NCBI GenBank assembly: GCA_029857995.1
Contig: JAOUFZ010000063.1
Span: 1-8,772, forward strand
Origin: Dehalococcoidia bacterium
Lineage (GTDB): Bacteria > Chloroflexota > Dehalococcoidia > GIF9 > AB-539-J10
Length of the DNA: 8,772 nucleotides
Reading direction: 5' to 3'
The notes beneath the pieces are model-generated. The model did not search any database and had not been told where the DNA came from. It saw only the letters and a list, made by a program, of their open reading frames with translations. This document shows, one piece after another, positions 1 to 6,275 of the stretch. Each line of letters starts with the position of its first letter. The stretch's first letter is position 1. Both the position numbers and the translations under genes were made by a program.

Positions 1-473
1 CAAAGAGCTCCCTCACTTATCAATCGGTTCATCTCTTTTTGACTTACCTTTATCTTCCCTTCAGAACCAAGGCCTGATGGTACATTAAGGAATAATTCAT
101 TAATTAGCTCATTAATTCTGGGCCGCACTTCAGCTTCGCTGAGACTGGTACGCAATAACCTTACACCACAATTAATGTCATAACCCACTCCCCCTGGGGA
201 AACTACACCGTCCTTAATGTCCATTGCCGCCACCCCGCCTATAGGGAAACCATAACCCCAGTGGATATCCGGCATGGCAAAGGAGTAACCTATTATACCG
301 GGAAGAAAGGCAACATTGGCGACTTGTTCTGGCGTTTGTTCCTCAAGCATAGATTCCAGCATTTCCTTACTGGCATATATTAGACCAGGAACCCTCATGC
401 CAGTTTTATAATCCACGGGAATCTTCCAGCGATAATCGTCTATCTTAATAAGTTGTCCTTGCCATCGTGCCAT
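1..473 (-). CDS. rtcB: RNA-splicing ligase RtcB, N-terminal part (truncated by window edge)
   Basis: RtcB joins RNA 2',3'-cyclic phosphate or 3'-phosphate ends to 5'-OH ends, using GTP and Mn2+. The reading frame stays open from ATG 473 to the left edge, about 157 codons of a family near 480 residues. Residues 68-83 (PDIHWGYGFPIGGVAA) and 93-105 (PGGVGYDINCGVR) are hallmark RtcB segments. D99 and C102 match the conserved Asp and Cys that bind Mn2+ in studied RtcB proteins. The start is supported by an AGGAG at 482-486, 8 nt upstream, which overlaps the archease stop codon. The gene lies 11 nt behind archease and is presumably cotranscribed with it. Archease is the known activator of RtcB, so the pairing supports both calls. 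The C-terminal guanylylated His lies outside the window and cannot be checked. Confidence 0.95.
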   Translation of the reverse strand, partial: MARWQGQLIKIDDYRWKIPVDYKTGMRVPGLIYASKEMLESMLEEQTPEQVANVAFLPGIIGYSFAMPDIHWGYGFPIGGVAAMDIKDGVVSPGGVGYDINCGVRLLRTSLSEAEVRPRINELINELFLNVPSGLGSEGKIKVSQKEMNRLISEGAL

Positions 474-484
474 ATCATTAACTC

Positions 485-904
485 CTAAATGTCGAGAATT
501 ATTTGTGCCTTGTAGCCATCACCATTTTTATCCAGCTTTAACATATGATATGTGGCTGCTTTTACCCCTCTCTTTATCTTGTGCTTCATTGGGTCGAAAC
601 CTTCTCCATGACAGGTAGCCTTAAGTTCATTGTGAGTCAAACTTTCAATATCGAACCGGTTGAACAGAATGTGGTTGGCATCGAAAAAGTAAATGAGTTC
701 GTTAAGCCATTCAACAAGCAAGCTATCTCTGTCCTCGCTGCTTACTTTCAAATTGAGGTGCGATTTCTCTTCAATACTTTCGGGCTCAGTGATCAAACTG
801 AACAAAGCTAGGGCAGCGTTGGAAAAAAGCTCCTCGATATCTGCCCCATAGGCGATGATGCCTATGTCAGCAGTGTGGTCAATTATTTCAAAAGCCTTTT
901 TCAT
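485..904 (-). CDS. Archease, activator of RtcB
   Basis: Archease promotes RtcB guanylylation and gives multiple turnover of the ligase. The product begins MKKAFEIIDHTADIGI, a typical archease N-terminus with the conserved Asp of DHTADIG. It has a middle acidic helix region (DRDSLLVEWLNELIYFFDA) and a CHGEGFD segment. It ends in ILDI, matching the C-terminal Asp-Ile pair that takes part in metal binding in characterised archeases. I chose ATG 904 (139 aa, usual family size). A start at 919 adds MDIKG, but it lacks an SD and its ATG overlaps a TATAAT box, so it would not be on the transcript. The chosen start has only GGA directly against the ATG, suggesting a nearly leaderless message. The gene is followed 11 nt later by rtcB on the same strand. 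Confidence 0.93.
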   Translation of the reverse strand: MKKAFEIIDHTADIGIIAYGADIEELFSNAALALFSLITEPESIEEKSHLNLKVSSEDRDSLLVEWLNELIYFFDANHILFNRFDIESLTHNELKATCHGEGFDPMKHKIKRGVKAATYHMLKLDKNGDGYKAQIILDI

Positions 905-917
905 TCCTTTAATGTCC

Positions 918-946
918 ATTATACAAAAACAGCAACGACATCTCCA
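918..946 (-). promoter_or_regulatory. Candidate promoter for archease-rtcB
   Basis: On the minus strand, TGGAGA (941-946) and a perfect TATAAT (918-923) are separated by 17 nt. Initiation about 7 nt downstream would fall near 910-912, leaving a leader of only about 6-8 nt before ATG 904. The -35 box is a weak match (4 of 6) and the -10 box is perfect. This placement is inferred from the motifs alone. Confidence 0.5.
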
Positions 947-1040
947 TTCGTACTTGCTCTTTTTTGCAGTTCGCTCAAGCTGTTGCTACAATCAGTACCC
1001 AAGACAATAGAAGTTGTATCTTCTCTGCAAGTTGGGCGAT

Positions 1041-1069
1041 TTGGCAAATTATCGATTACCTTGTATCAT
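1041..1069 (+). promoter_or_regulatory. Sigma70-type promoter of the riboflavin operon
   Basis: TTGGCA (1041-1046) and TATCAT (1064-1069) are exactly 17 nt apart, and each box matches the consensus at 5 of 6 positions. The expected start near 1076 gives a leader of about 140 nt before ribD. It is the best plus-strand promoter seen between archease and ribD. No operator palindrome is evident around it. Confidence 0.65.
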
Positions 1070-1075
1070 TAGGGT

Positions 1076-1216
1076 AGCAATGGGCAAATGCCTGTATCGG
1101 AGTTGAGTTTCTCGTGTGGAAAGTCATATGGTTCTGGCGACGCGAAAAATAAATGCAAAGTTAACGTACAGCTAGCAGGCCATTATGAGGGATTTGTCAA
1201 TAGAAGGTAGATAATA
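1076..1216 (+). promoter_or_regulatory. Unassigned 5' leader of the riboflavin operon
   Basis: The predicted transcript carries about 140 nt before ribD. Riboflavin operons often have an FMN riboswitch (RFN element) here, but I do not find its conserved GGGGCAGGGTG or ACCGGCGGT-type blocks. Two mutually exclusive pairings are possible. One is a small hairpin, GGGC-AAAT-GCCT (1082-1093). The other is a long-range helix, GCCTG (1090-1094) with CAGGC (1176-1180), extendable by AATG (1079-1082) with CATT (1181-1184). A 15-codon ORF, ATG 1128 to TAG 1175, follows a GGAAAG and ends just before the CAGGC block. Whether this is a riboswitch, an attenuator or plain leader cannot be decided here. Confidence 0.3.
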
Positions 1217-2317
1217 ATGCCCTCCCAGCGTTGTATGGAATGTGCTCTATCTCTGGCTAAGTTAGCTATGGGATATACCAGTCCCAACCCGGCGGTGGGG
1301 GCAGTAATTGTCAAGGACGGACTTGCTGTCGGGATGGGGTATACTCATCCTGCCGGCTCGGAGCATGCGGAGATTATGGCACTCCGTCAGGCTGGGGATA
1401 GGGCGCAGGGTGCAACCATGTATGTTACCCTGGAGCCTTGCCCTCATTACGGAAGGACGCCACCCTGCACCGAAGCCATAATTGATGCCGGCATTTCGCA
1501 AGTTCACGTAGCCTTGCTTGACCCCAACCCTGTGGTTTCCGGGCGTGGGATAGGCAGACTAAATGAGAGGGGCATCAAGACCCATGTAGGCATGTGTCAG
1601 CGAGAAGCTTATGAAATAAATGAGGCTTATATTAAGCATGTTATTACAGGCTTACCGTTTGTGGTGGCCAAATTTGCCATGAGCCTTGACGGCAAGATTG
1701 CCACTAAGACCGGTGACTCTAAATGGATAACCAAGGAGGAGGCGAGAAACTACGCGCATGCCCTGCGCCATACTGTCGACGCCATAATGGTGGGGGTAAA
1801 CACCGTTGTTGCTGATAATCCTCGCCTCACCGCTAAGGGCTGTGGTGGCAAAGGCGGTATAGGAAAGATGCAACCTCTACGTCTGGTTGTTGACAGTAAA
1901 GGAAAAGTACCATTGAACGCTCATATTTTTGAACCACCAGGTGAAGTTTTGCTGGCTGTAGTAACACCTTTCGACTCTGCAAAGAAGGAAAGGTTTGTAA
2001 AGGCAGGTGCCGAGGTACTGGAATTACCAGCCAAGGGAGGCTCGGTGGATATTGTGGAATTATTGAAGTTGCTGGGGAAGCGAGAGATTGTCACTGTTCT
2101 GGTGGAAGGAGGTGGTAAGCTTCTTGGTTCACTTTTCGACTATCACTTAGTGGACAAAGTATTGGCTTTTATTTCACCAATCATTATTGGCGGCCGTGAG
2201 GCCGTAAGTGTGGGAGGAAATGGCGTTGATAATATGGCTAAGGCTCTGCGTCTTAGTCGGGTTGATATCAAGAGTTTCGGCGATGACATATTGATTAGCG
2301 GATACGTGGAGGAATGA
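1217..2317 (+). CDS. ribD: Bifunctional pyrimidine deaminase/reductase RibD
   Basis: RibD deaminates the pyrimidine product of GTP cyclohydrolase II and then reduces its ribosyl side chain with NADPH, the second and third steps of riboflavin synthesis. At 366 aa it has the normal two-domain length. The N-terminal deaminase domain (about 1-145) has the zinc ligands and catalytic Glu of the family at H50, E52 (SEHAEI), C75 and C84 (EPCPHYGRTPPC). The C-terminal reductase domain (about 147-366) shows SLDGKIA (156-162), SKWIT (168-172), GVNTVVADNPRLT (193-205), LRLVVDS and VEGGG (296-300). An AGAAGG about 9 nt upstream supports ATG 1217. It is the first gene of ribD-ribE-ribBA-ribH. All key residues are present, so both activities should be intact. 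Confidence 0.97.
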   Translation: MPSQRCMECALSLAKLAMGYTSPNPAVGAVIVKDGLAVGMGYTHPAGSEHAEIMALRQAGDRAQGATMYVTLEPCPHYGRTPPCTEAIIDAGISQVHVALLDPNPVVSGRGIGRLNERGIKTHVGMCQREAYEINEAYIKHVITGLPFVVAKFAMSLDGKIATKTGDSKWITKEEARNYAHALRHTVDAIMVGVNTVVADNPRLTAKGCGGKGGIGKMQPLRLVVDSKGKVPLNAHIFEPPGEVLLAVVTPFDSAKKERFVKAGAEVLELPAKGGSVDIVELLKLLGKREIVTVLVEGGGKLLGSLFDYHLVDKVLAFISPIIIGGREAVSVGGNGVDNMAKALRLSRVDIKSFGDDILISGYVEE

Positions 2318-2351
2318 TTACCGCAAGAGACGTAGTTTTCAGGTGTAGAGG

Positions 2352-2993
2352 ATGTTTACAGGCATAGTTGAGGAGATTGGCACAGTTAAAGAAACAAGCC
2401 GGGAGCGCTTGGCCTTCGAAGCCCACAATGTACTTGAAGGAATGAAAATAGGCGATAGCATAGCTGTTAACGGTGTTTGCTTGACTGTTGTCTCGCTGGA
2501 AAATCATAGCTTCAGTGTTAATGTTATGCCCGAGACGTTACGTCGCACTAATCTCGGTGGACTTTGTTACGGCGACCAGGTGAATTTGGAAAGGGCGCTG
2601 CTATTAGGGGGGCGCCTGGGTGGCCATTTGGTGTTGGGTCACGTAGATGAGACAGGAGAAGTACTAGATGTAACTAGCGAAGAAACCGCACGAATTGTGA
2701 GGATGTCAGCACCAGACAAACTAACGCCTTACATTGTAAATAGAGGCTTTATAGCAGTTGATGGTGTTAGTCTCACCATTGCCGACCTGGATGATTTTTC
2801 CTTTGTTGTATCTCTGGTAACTCACACAAGGGAGAATACCACGTTAGGAAAGAAGAGATCTGGGGATATAGTCAATCTAGAAGTAGACATCTTGGCCAAA
2901 TATGTGGAAAATCTTAAGGAGCGAAAAGGACGAAGGTTAAACGCTGAGTTTCTCAGAGAATATGGATTTTTGGGGGGAATAGATGCTGGCTAG
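2352..2993 (+). CDS. ribE: Riboflavin synthase, alpha chain
   Basis: Riboflavin synthase dismutates two 6,7-dimethyl-8-ribityllumazine molecules into riboflavin and the pyrimidine precursor that RibH reuses. The 213-aa product has the invariant N-terminus MFTGIVEEIG and two tandem lumazine-binding repeats. The first (about 1-97) contains IAVNGVCLTVV and ends near GGRLGGHLVLGHVD. The second (about 98-195) contains NRGFIAVDGVSLTIADL and THTRENTTLG. It lies 34 nt after ribD, with an AGGTG about 7 nt before the ATG and a second purine run, GAGG, touching it. The 3' end overlaps the ribBA start by 11 nt, which suggests translational coupling. Naming varies: this enzyme is ribC in E. coli and ribE in B. 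subtilis. Confidence 0.97.
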   Translation: MFTGIVEEIGTVKETSRERLAFEAHNVLEGMKIGDSIAVNGVCLTVVSLENHSFSVNVMPETLRRTNLGGLCYGDQVNLERALLLGGRLGGHLVLGHVDETGEVLDVTSEETARIVRMSAPDKLTPYIVNRGFIAVDGVSLTIADLDDFSFVVSLVTHTRENTTLGKKRSGDIVNLEVDILAKYVENLKERKGRRLNAEFLREYGFLGGIDAG

Positions 2994-4191
2994 CATTTCA
3001 GACGCGATTGAAGATATAAGAGCGGGCAAGTTTATCATTGTCGTTGATGACGAGTCGCGCGAAAACGAAGGGGATCTGGCCATGGCCGCCGAGAAGGTTA
3101 CCCCTGAAGCCATAAATTTCATGGCTAAGCACGGTCGCGGACTGATTTGCCTTCCTATCACTGGACAAAGGCTCGACGAATTAGGAATACCACTTATGGT
3201 TGCCAATAACACTTCACGCTACTCTACTGCCTTTACAGTCTCCATTGAAGCCAAGGATAAGGTCACTACCGGCATCTCTGCCTTTGATCGGGCACAAACC
3301 ATAAAGACAGTGCTTGATCCCAATACGAAGCCGGGTGACATAGCTCAGCCAGGGCATATATTCCCTATTCGAGCCAAGGATGGTGGGGTGTTAGTACGCG
3401 CAGGGCACAGCGAAGCTATTGTTGATCTGGCTAGACTGGCTGGGCTTCATCCTGCTGGCGTTATATGCGAGGTCATGGATGAGGATGGCACTATGAGGCG
3501 TCTGCCTCAACTTGAAGCTATGGCTTCTAAGTTTGACTTAAAGATAATAACCATCGTTGATTTGATTGCTTACCGTCTTCGCCATGAGAAGTTGGTGCAA
3601 AGGGTAACTGAGGCTAAGCTGCCCACGAAGTGGGGCGAATATAGAGCCGTGGCTTATAAAAGTGCTGTTGATGCCTCTGAGCATATCGCTCTGGTCAAAG
3701 GCGACATATCGAGTGACGAACCGGTCTTGGTACGTGTTCATAGTGAGTGTCTCACCGGGGACGTCTTTGGTAGTTTGAGATGCGATTGTGGAGCTCAGAT
3801 TGAAATGGCTTTGCAAAACATAGCTAAAGAAGATCGAGGTGTTTTTCTTTATATGAGACAAGAAGGGAGGGGAATCGGGTTTCACAACAAGCTTCGCGCC
3901 TATGCTCTACAGGACCAAGGAATGGATACTGTGGAGGCTAACATAGCTTTAGGTTTTGCTCCTGATTTGAGAGATTATGGGGTGGGTGCCCAGATTTTAG
4001 CTGACTTGGGTTTACATAATATTCGATTGCTTACCAATAATCCCAAGAAAGTGATCGGACTGGAAAGCTATGGAATTAAAATAGTTGAGGCTGTTCCCCT
4101 AATAGCTCCGGCTACCCCTTATAACATCCGCTACTTAGAAACCAAACAAAAAAAGTTAGGGCATATTTTAGGTATACAGGAGGGTAAGTAA
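2983..4191 (+). CDS. ribBA: Bifunctional DHBP synthase / GTP cyclohydrolase II (RibBA)
   Basis: This fused enzyme supplies both precursors of the pathway. The RibB half (about 1-200) makes 3,4-dihydroxy-2-butanone 4-phosphate from ribulose 5-phosphate. It shows DDESRENEGDL (22-32), TGISAFDRAQTI, and RAGHSEAIVDL with H142. The RibA half (about 205-400) opens GTP. Its zinc ligands are C256, C267 and C269 in SECLTGDVFGSLRCDCG, and it has the RQEGRGIG segment (292-299), KLRAYALQDQGMDTVEAN and LLTNNPKK. At 402 aa it matches the usual RibBA length, and both active sites look complete. The start lies inside the ribE end, preceded by a GGGGGGAA purine run. Its TAA overlaps the ribH ATG by one base, so tight coupling is expected. 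Confidence 0.97.
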   Translation: MLASISDAIEDIRAGKFIIVVDDESRENEGDLAMAAEKVTPEAINFMAKHGRGLICLPITGQRLDELGIPLMVANNTSRYSTAFTVSIEAKDKVTTGISAFDRAQTIKTVLDPNTKPGDIAQPGHIFPIRAKDGGVLVRAGHSEAIVDLARLAGLHPAGVICEVMDEDGTMRRLPQLEAMASKFDLKIITIVDLIAYRLRHEKLVQRVTEAKLPTKWGEYRAVAYKSAVDASEHIALVKGDISSDEPVLVRVHSECLTGDVFGSLRCDCGAQIEMALQNIAKEDRGVFLYMRQEGRGIGFHNKLRAYALQDQGMDTVEANIALGFAPDLRDYGVGAQILADLGLHNIRLLTNNPKKVIGLESYGIKIVEAVPLIAPATPYNIRYLETKQKKLGHILGIQEGK

Positions 4192-4661
4192 TGGCTAAGC
4201 ATCAGTATGAGGGTATCTTGATAGGAAAAGGTCTCAAGTTTGCCGTGGTTGTGTCCCGCTTCAATGAGTTAATAACCACGAAGTTGCTCGAGGGAGCAAA
4301 GGACGCTTTACTGCGCCACGGCGTTGCTGAGGGTGACATCGATATTGCCTGGACTCCGGGTTGCCTAGAGATCCCGCTCATAAGCAAAAAATTAGCACAG
4401 AGTAATAGGTACGATGCCATAGTATGCCTGGGCGCGGTGATTCGTGGTGGCACCCCCCATTCTGAGTATGTTGCTTCCGAGGTGAATAGGGGAATTAGCA
4501 GGGTGAGCTTGGATACTGGCTTACCGGTGATACAGGGAATAATTACAGCTGATACTTTGGAGCAGGCTATCCAGAGAGCGGGGGCCAAAGAAGGTAATAA
4601 AGGCTTTGCTGCCGCAGTAAGCGCTATTGAAATGGCGAATCTACTTAAGGCTATTCAGTGA
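4191..4661 (+). CDS. ribH: 6,7-dimethyl-8-ribityllumazine synthase
   Basis: RibH condenses the ribitylamino-pyrimidine with the RibB product to give lumazine, the substrate of RibE. The 156-aa protein carries SRFNELIT (22-29), PGCLEIPL (56-63), GAVIRGGTPH with the catalytic His at H90, then EQAIQRAG and GNKG with R129 and K137. AGGAGGG lies about 6 nt before the ATG, which overlaps the ribBA stop by one base. Two positions differ from the form I expect: GCLE instead of GAFE, and Q115 in VIQGIIT where B. subtilis RibH has Phe (F113). It is the last gene of the operon and converges on the next gene with overlapping 3' ends. Confidence 0.96.
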   Translation: MAKHQYEGILIGKGLKFAVVVSRFNELITTKLLEGAKDALLRHGVAEGDIDIAWTPGCLEIPLISKKLAQSNRYDAIVCLGAVIRGGTPHSEYVASEVNRGISRVSLDTGLPVIQGIITADTLEQAIQRAGAKEGNKGFAAAVSAIEMANLLKAIQ

Positions 4662-4905
4662 CTTTGTAAACTGTGTCACCCCGCCTTACTCTATCGAGAA
4701 CTTTTATACCCACAAGGTCACCGGGCTTGCCCTCGGTGATGTTAACGCGCTCAATCTGCATGGATTCCACAGTCACTTCCATATCCGTGGTGCTGCCCTT
4801 GATATGAATTCTATCACCTATTTTCAATATGCCGCTTAGCTCTATACCAGCTACAACAGGCTTAGCGAAGAAATCTGTTACCTTGCCAATCTCTACATCT
4901 GGCAT
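4651..4905 (-). CDS. EF-Tu domain-2-like small protein (translation elongation factor-like)
   Basis: The 84-aa product has the beta-barrel signature of translation GTPase domain 2: KVTDFFAKPVVAGIEL, LKIGDRIHIKG, VESMQIER, then KPGDLVGIKVLDRVRRGD. No G domain is present or expected nearby. Stand-alone copies are annotated as translation elongation factor-like proteins, and their role is not established. I chose ATG 4905 because GGGAGGT sits 7 nt upstream. A longer frame from 4983 would add a poorly barrel-like tail and ignore this SD. The 3' end overlaps ribH by 11 nt on the opposite strand. No frameshift or truncation is apparent. Confidence 0.85.
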   Translation of the reverse strand: MPDVEIGKVTDFFAKPVVAGIELSGILKIGDRIHIKGSTTDMEVTVESMQIERVNITEGKPGDLVGIKVLDRVRRGDTVYKVTE

Positions 4906-4930
4906 TTCCAGGACCTCCCTTCTTAGAAAT

Positions 4931-4959
4931 AATGTACACCCTTCGGGGTCAAAAATCAA
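4931..4959 (-). promoter_or_regulatory. Candidate promoter for the EF-Tu domain-2-like gene
   Basis: On the minus strand TTGATT (4954-4959) and TACATT (4931-4936) are 17 nt apart, each matching the consensus at 4 of 6 positions. Initiation near 4924 would give a leader of about 20 nt that just includes the strong SD. The spacing is good but the boxes are only moderate. Confidence 0.4.
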
Positions 4960-4986
4960 CATGCGGAGGTGATGCTGTAACATTCA

Positions 4987-5007
4987 GTTGGCAGTGACCC
5001 GGCCAAC
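4987..5007. repeat. Short inverted repeat, 6-bp arms
   Basis: GTTGGC (4987-4992) and GCCAAC (5002-5007) can form a perfect 6-bp stem with a 9-nt loop. No T run follows on either side, so it is not a typical intrinsic terminator. It lies upstream of the EF-Tu domain-2-like gene and could be a protein-binding site or chance. Confidence 0.25.
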
Positions 5008-5202
5008 AGAAAGACTAATTGACACTGAAAATAGGAAGTATTGAACTAGCGACTCAAAATATCAGCCAGGCACAGGACCGTATGGATTTAGAAATCGGAA
5101 GTACGAAAAGGAGGGTGAGAGAATAATCGTTTCGCAATTCTATTTATTTTTGAAGAAGTTGAGCTAATGTGAGCCAAAAATGCTGAGAAGGTAGGTGATT
5201 TC

Positions 5203-5409
5203 ATGCCACAGTCAATAGAGTATCAAAAAGTGATGACAGAGATAGTGTACATTAATTTGCCTGGTCCGAGCCAGCCCACCGACAGAATGACAGGTGGTGA
5301 GCTATTACATGGTTTTCTGGCAGATTTGTATACTGCGTCAAACCCGGATACTAAGAGCTTTGTCATGGCTTTGTGCAACAAGTGGAATGTACGTTACCGC
5401 CAACTGTAG
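5203..5409 (+). CDS. Possible small protein of unknown function (68 aa)
   Basis: I do not recognise this product. Its main support is a good SD: AGGTGAT (5193-5199) lies 3 nt before the ATG, placing the GGTG core at usual distance. The protein starts MPQSIEYQKVMTEIVYINLP, has a Pro/Gly-rich patch (LPGPSQPTDRMTGG) and then a helix-like C-terminal half with LLHGFLADLY and ALCNKWNVRY. There is no signal peptide, membrane segment or metal motif. No convincing promoter precedes it, although TTGACA occurs at 5019-5024 without a matching -10 box. It could be a real small gene, a remnant or a chance ORF. Confidence 0.3.
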   Translation: MPQSIEYQKVMTEIVYINLPGPSQPTDRMTGGELLHGFLADLYTASNPDTKSFVMALCNKWNVRYRQL

Positions 5410-5879
5410 GGCACAACTTGTTAGCTAAACAAAGTGTTGGCAGCGGCTGAGGTCTGGTTCAAGCCAAGTGTAGTGCGCTAGTCAGGGTATCCTGGTTAGA
5501 AGTTTCACTCGAAAGAAAATAGCCGAGCAAATGGATGGGGCCTTCAGACTCGAAGGGTGATTATGTATTGTCAGCCAATATGGAACATAATTGGGCCAGA
5601 AACTAACGGGCATTTAGAGGCTTATTTCTGCTTATTGGAAGAAGTAGATAAGTGTATACAGTCAGCGGAAGTGGGACAGTTGAGCCCTTGAGAATATTAG
5701 ATGTTTTAAGGGTCACTGCTCGTATTTTGGTATTTCCACCATAATCCCTTCCTGCTGCTGGAGTCCCACTTTTTACCCCTTTCCTCTTTGGTTATGTTGC
5801 TCCCCGTGAGTATATTGAGAAAGAAATTGCCACAAATTTATGGCCCAGTGTTACCTATGTGGTCAGCCACTATAATACC

Positions 5880-5908
5880 TTGACAAGTTGTGTTGCTAAG
5901 CTTATGAT
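5880..5908 (+). promoter_or_regulatory. Near-consensus promoter for the 5945-6515 gene pair
   Basis: A perfect TTGACA (5880-5885) and TATGAT (5903-5908, 5 of 6) are exactly 17 nt apart. The expected start is near 5915, with a leader of about 30 nt containing GGAGGT (5931-5936). A second TATAAT at 5871-5876 lacks a good -35 box. This is the strongest promoter-like sequence in the window. Confidence 0.7.
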
Positions 5909-5944
5909 AGTAAGTCAAATAAATCTAATGGGAGGTAGTGTACC

Positions 5945-6274
5945 ATGACCGACAAGCCTGAAAGAAAAGTGGCGCAGCCATATAGTATGGAGGAGATACT
6001 TTCGTTCGACCGCATTAGGAGGGCTATGACAAGCAGGGTTTTGGATAGGATAGAAGAATTGTGGCAGGGAAAACAGCCCATAAGTGTTGAACAGGTTAAT
6101 GAAGTGATCGCGAGTGAATGGCAGAGAGTAAAGGATGCAGTAAGGTCATCACCAGCAGCACGGGAAGCTTTCCGCAAGTATTTGGAACGCACCGTCTCTG
6201 AACAAATAGACAAGTTGATGAAAGAAGATAGAACTGAGCTAGAATCATTAGGCGTTGTAGAGAAGGGTCCATAA
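5945..6274 (+). CDS. Hypothetical helical protein, 109 aa
   Basis: I do not recognise the family. The protein is highly charged and predicted by eye to be almost wholly alpha-helical: a flexible N-terminus (MTDKPERKVAQPYS), then helices around SMEEILSFDRIRRAMTSRVLDRIEELW, VEQVNEVIASEWQRVKDAV, and AAREAFRKYLERTVSEQIDKLMKED. It has no Cys, no membrane segment and no signal peptide, so it is probably cytoplasmic. ATG 5945 is supported by GGAGGT 8 nt upstream and by a near-consensus promoter. The next gene begins 1 nt after its stop, so the two are surely one transcript and may act together. The strong promoter and SD suggest appreciable expression. Confidence 0.8.
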   Translation: MTDKPERKVAQPYSMEEILSFDRIRRAMTSRVLDRIEELWQGKQPISVEQVNEVIASEWQRVKDAVRSSPAAREAFRKYLERTVSEQIDKLMKEDRTELESLGVVEKGP

Positions 6275-6275
6275 A

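Larger units (their letters stand above)
4984..5944. other. Gene-poor stretch of about 960 bases
   Basis: No recognised protein family, tRNA or known RNA class is visible here. The contents I can support are the small inverted repeat at 4987-5007, a doubtful 68-codon ORF at 5203-5409, a 42-codon ORF at 5563-5691 (ATG after GAAGGGTGAT), and the promoter at 5880-5908. Frame 5652-5948 is open apart from one TAA at 5742, so part of the stretch could be a decayed gene. I see no transposase fragment, long repeat or CRISPR-like unit. The length is unusual beside the tightly packed genes around it. Confidence 0.6.

Noticed and set aside
545..811. 88-codon plus-strand ORF opposite archease
   Set aside because: It is wholly antisense to a well-supported gene and has no recognisable product.
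1080..1106. Eight-codon upstream ORF (MGKCLYRS)
   Set aside because: The AGGG that would serve as its SD lies upstream of the predicted transcription start, so it would not be on the RNA.
1070..1216. FMN riboswitch (RFN element) before ribD
   Set aside because: The conserved sequence blocks of the RFN element are not present, even allowing for variation; only generic pairings are visible.
4627..4839. 70-codon plus-strand ORF
   Set aside because: It overlaps ribH and the antisense of the EF-Tu domain-2-like gene and has no SD; it is a shadow.
4906..4983. N-terminal extension of the EF-Tu domain-2-like protein from ATG 4983
   Set aside because: A strong SD lies just before ATG 4905 and a promoter candidate lies within the extension, which does not resemble the barrel family.
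5450..5480. tRNA fragment (GGTTCAAGCC resembles a T arm)
   Set aside because: The flanking bases do not form a T stem and no acceptor, D or anticodon arms are present.
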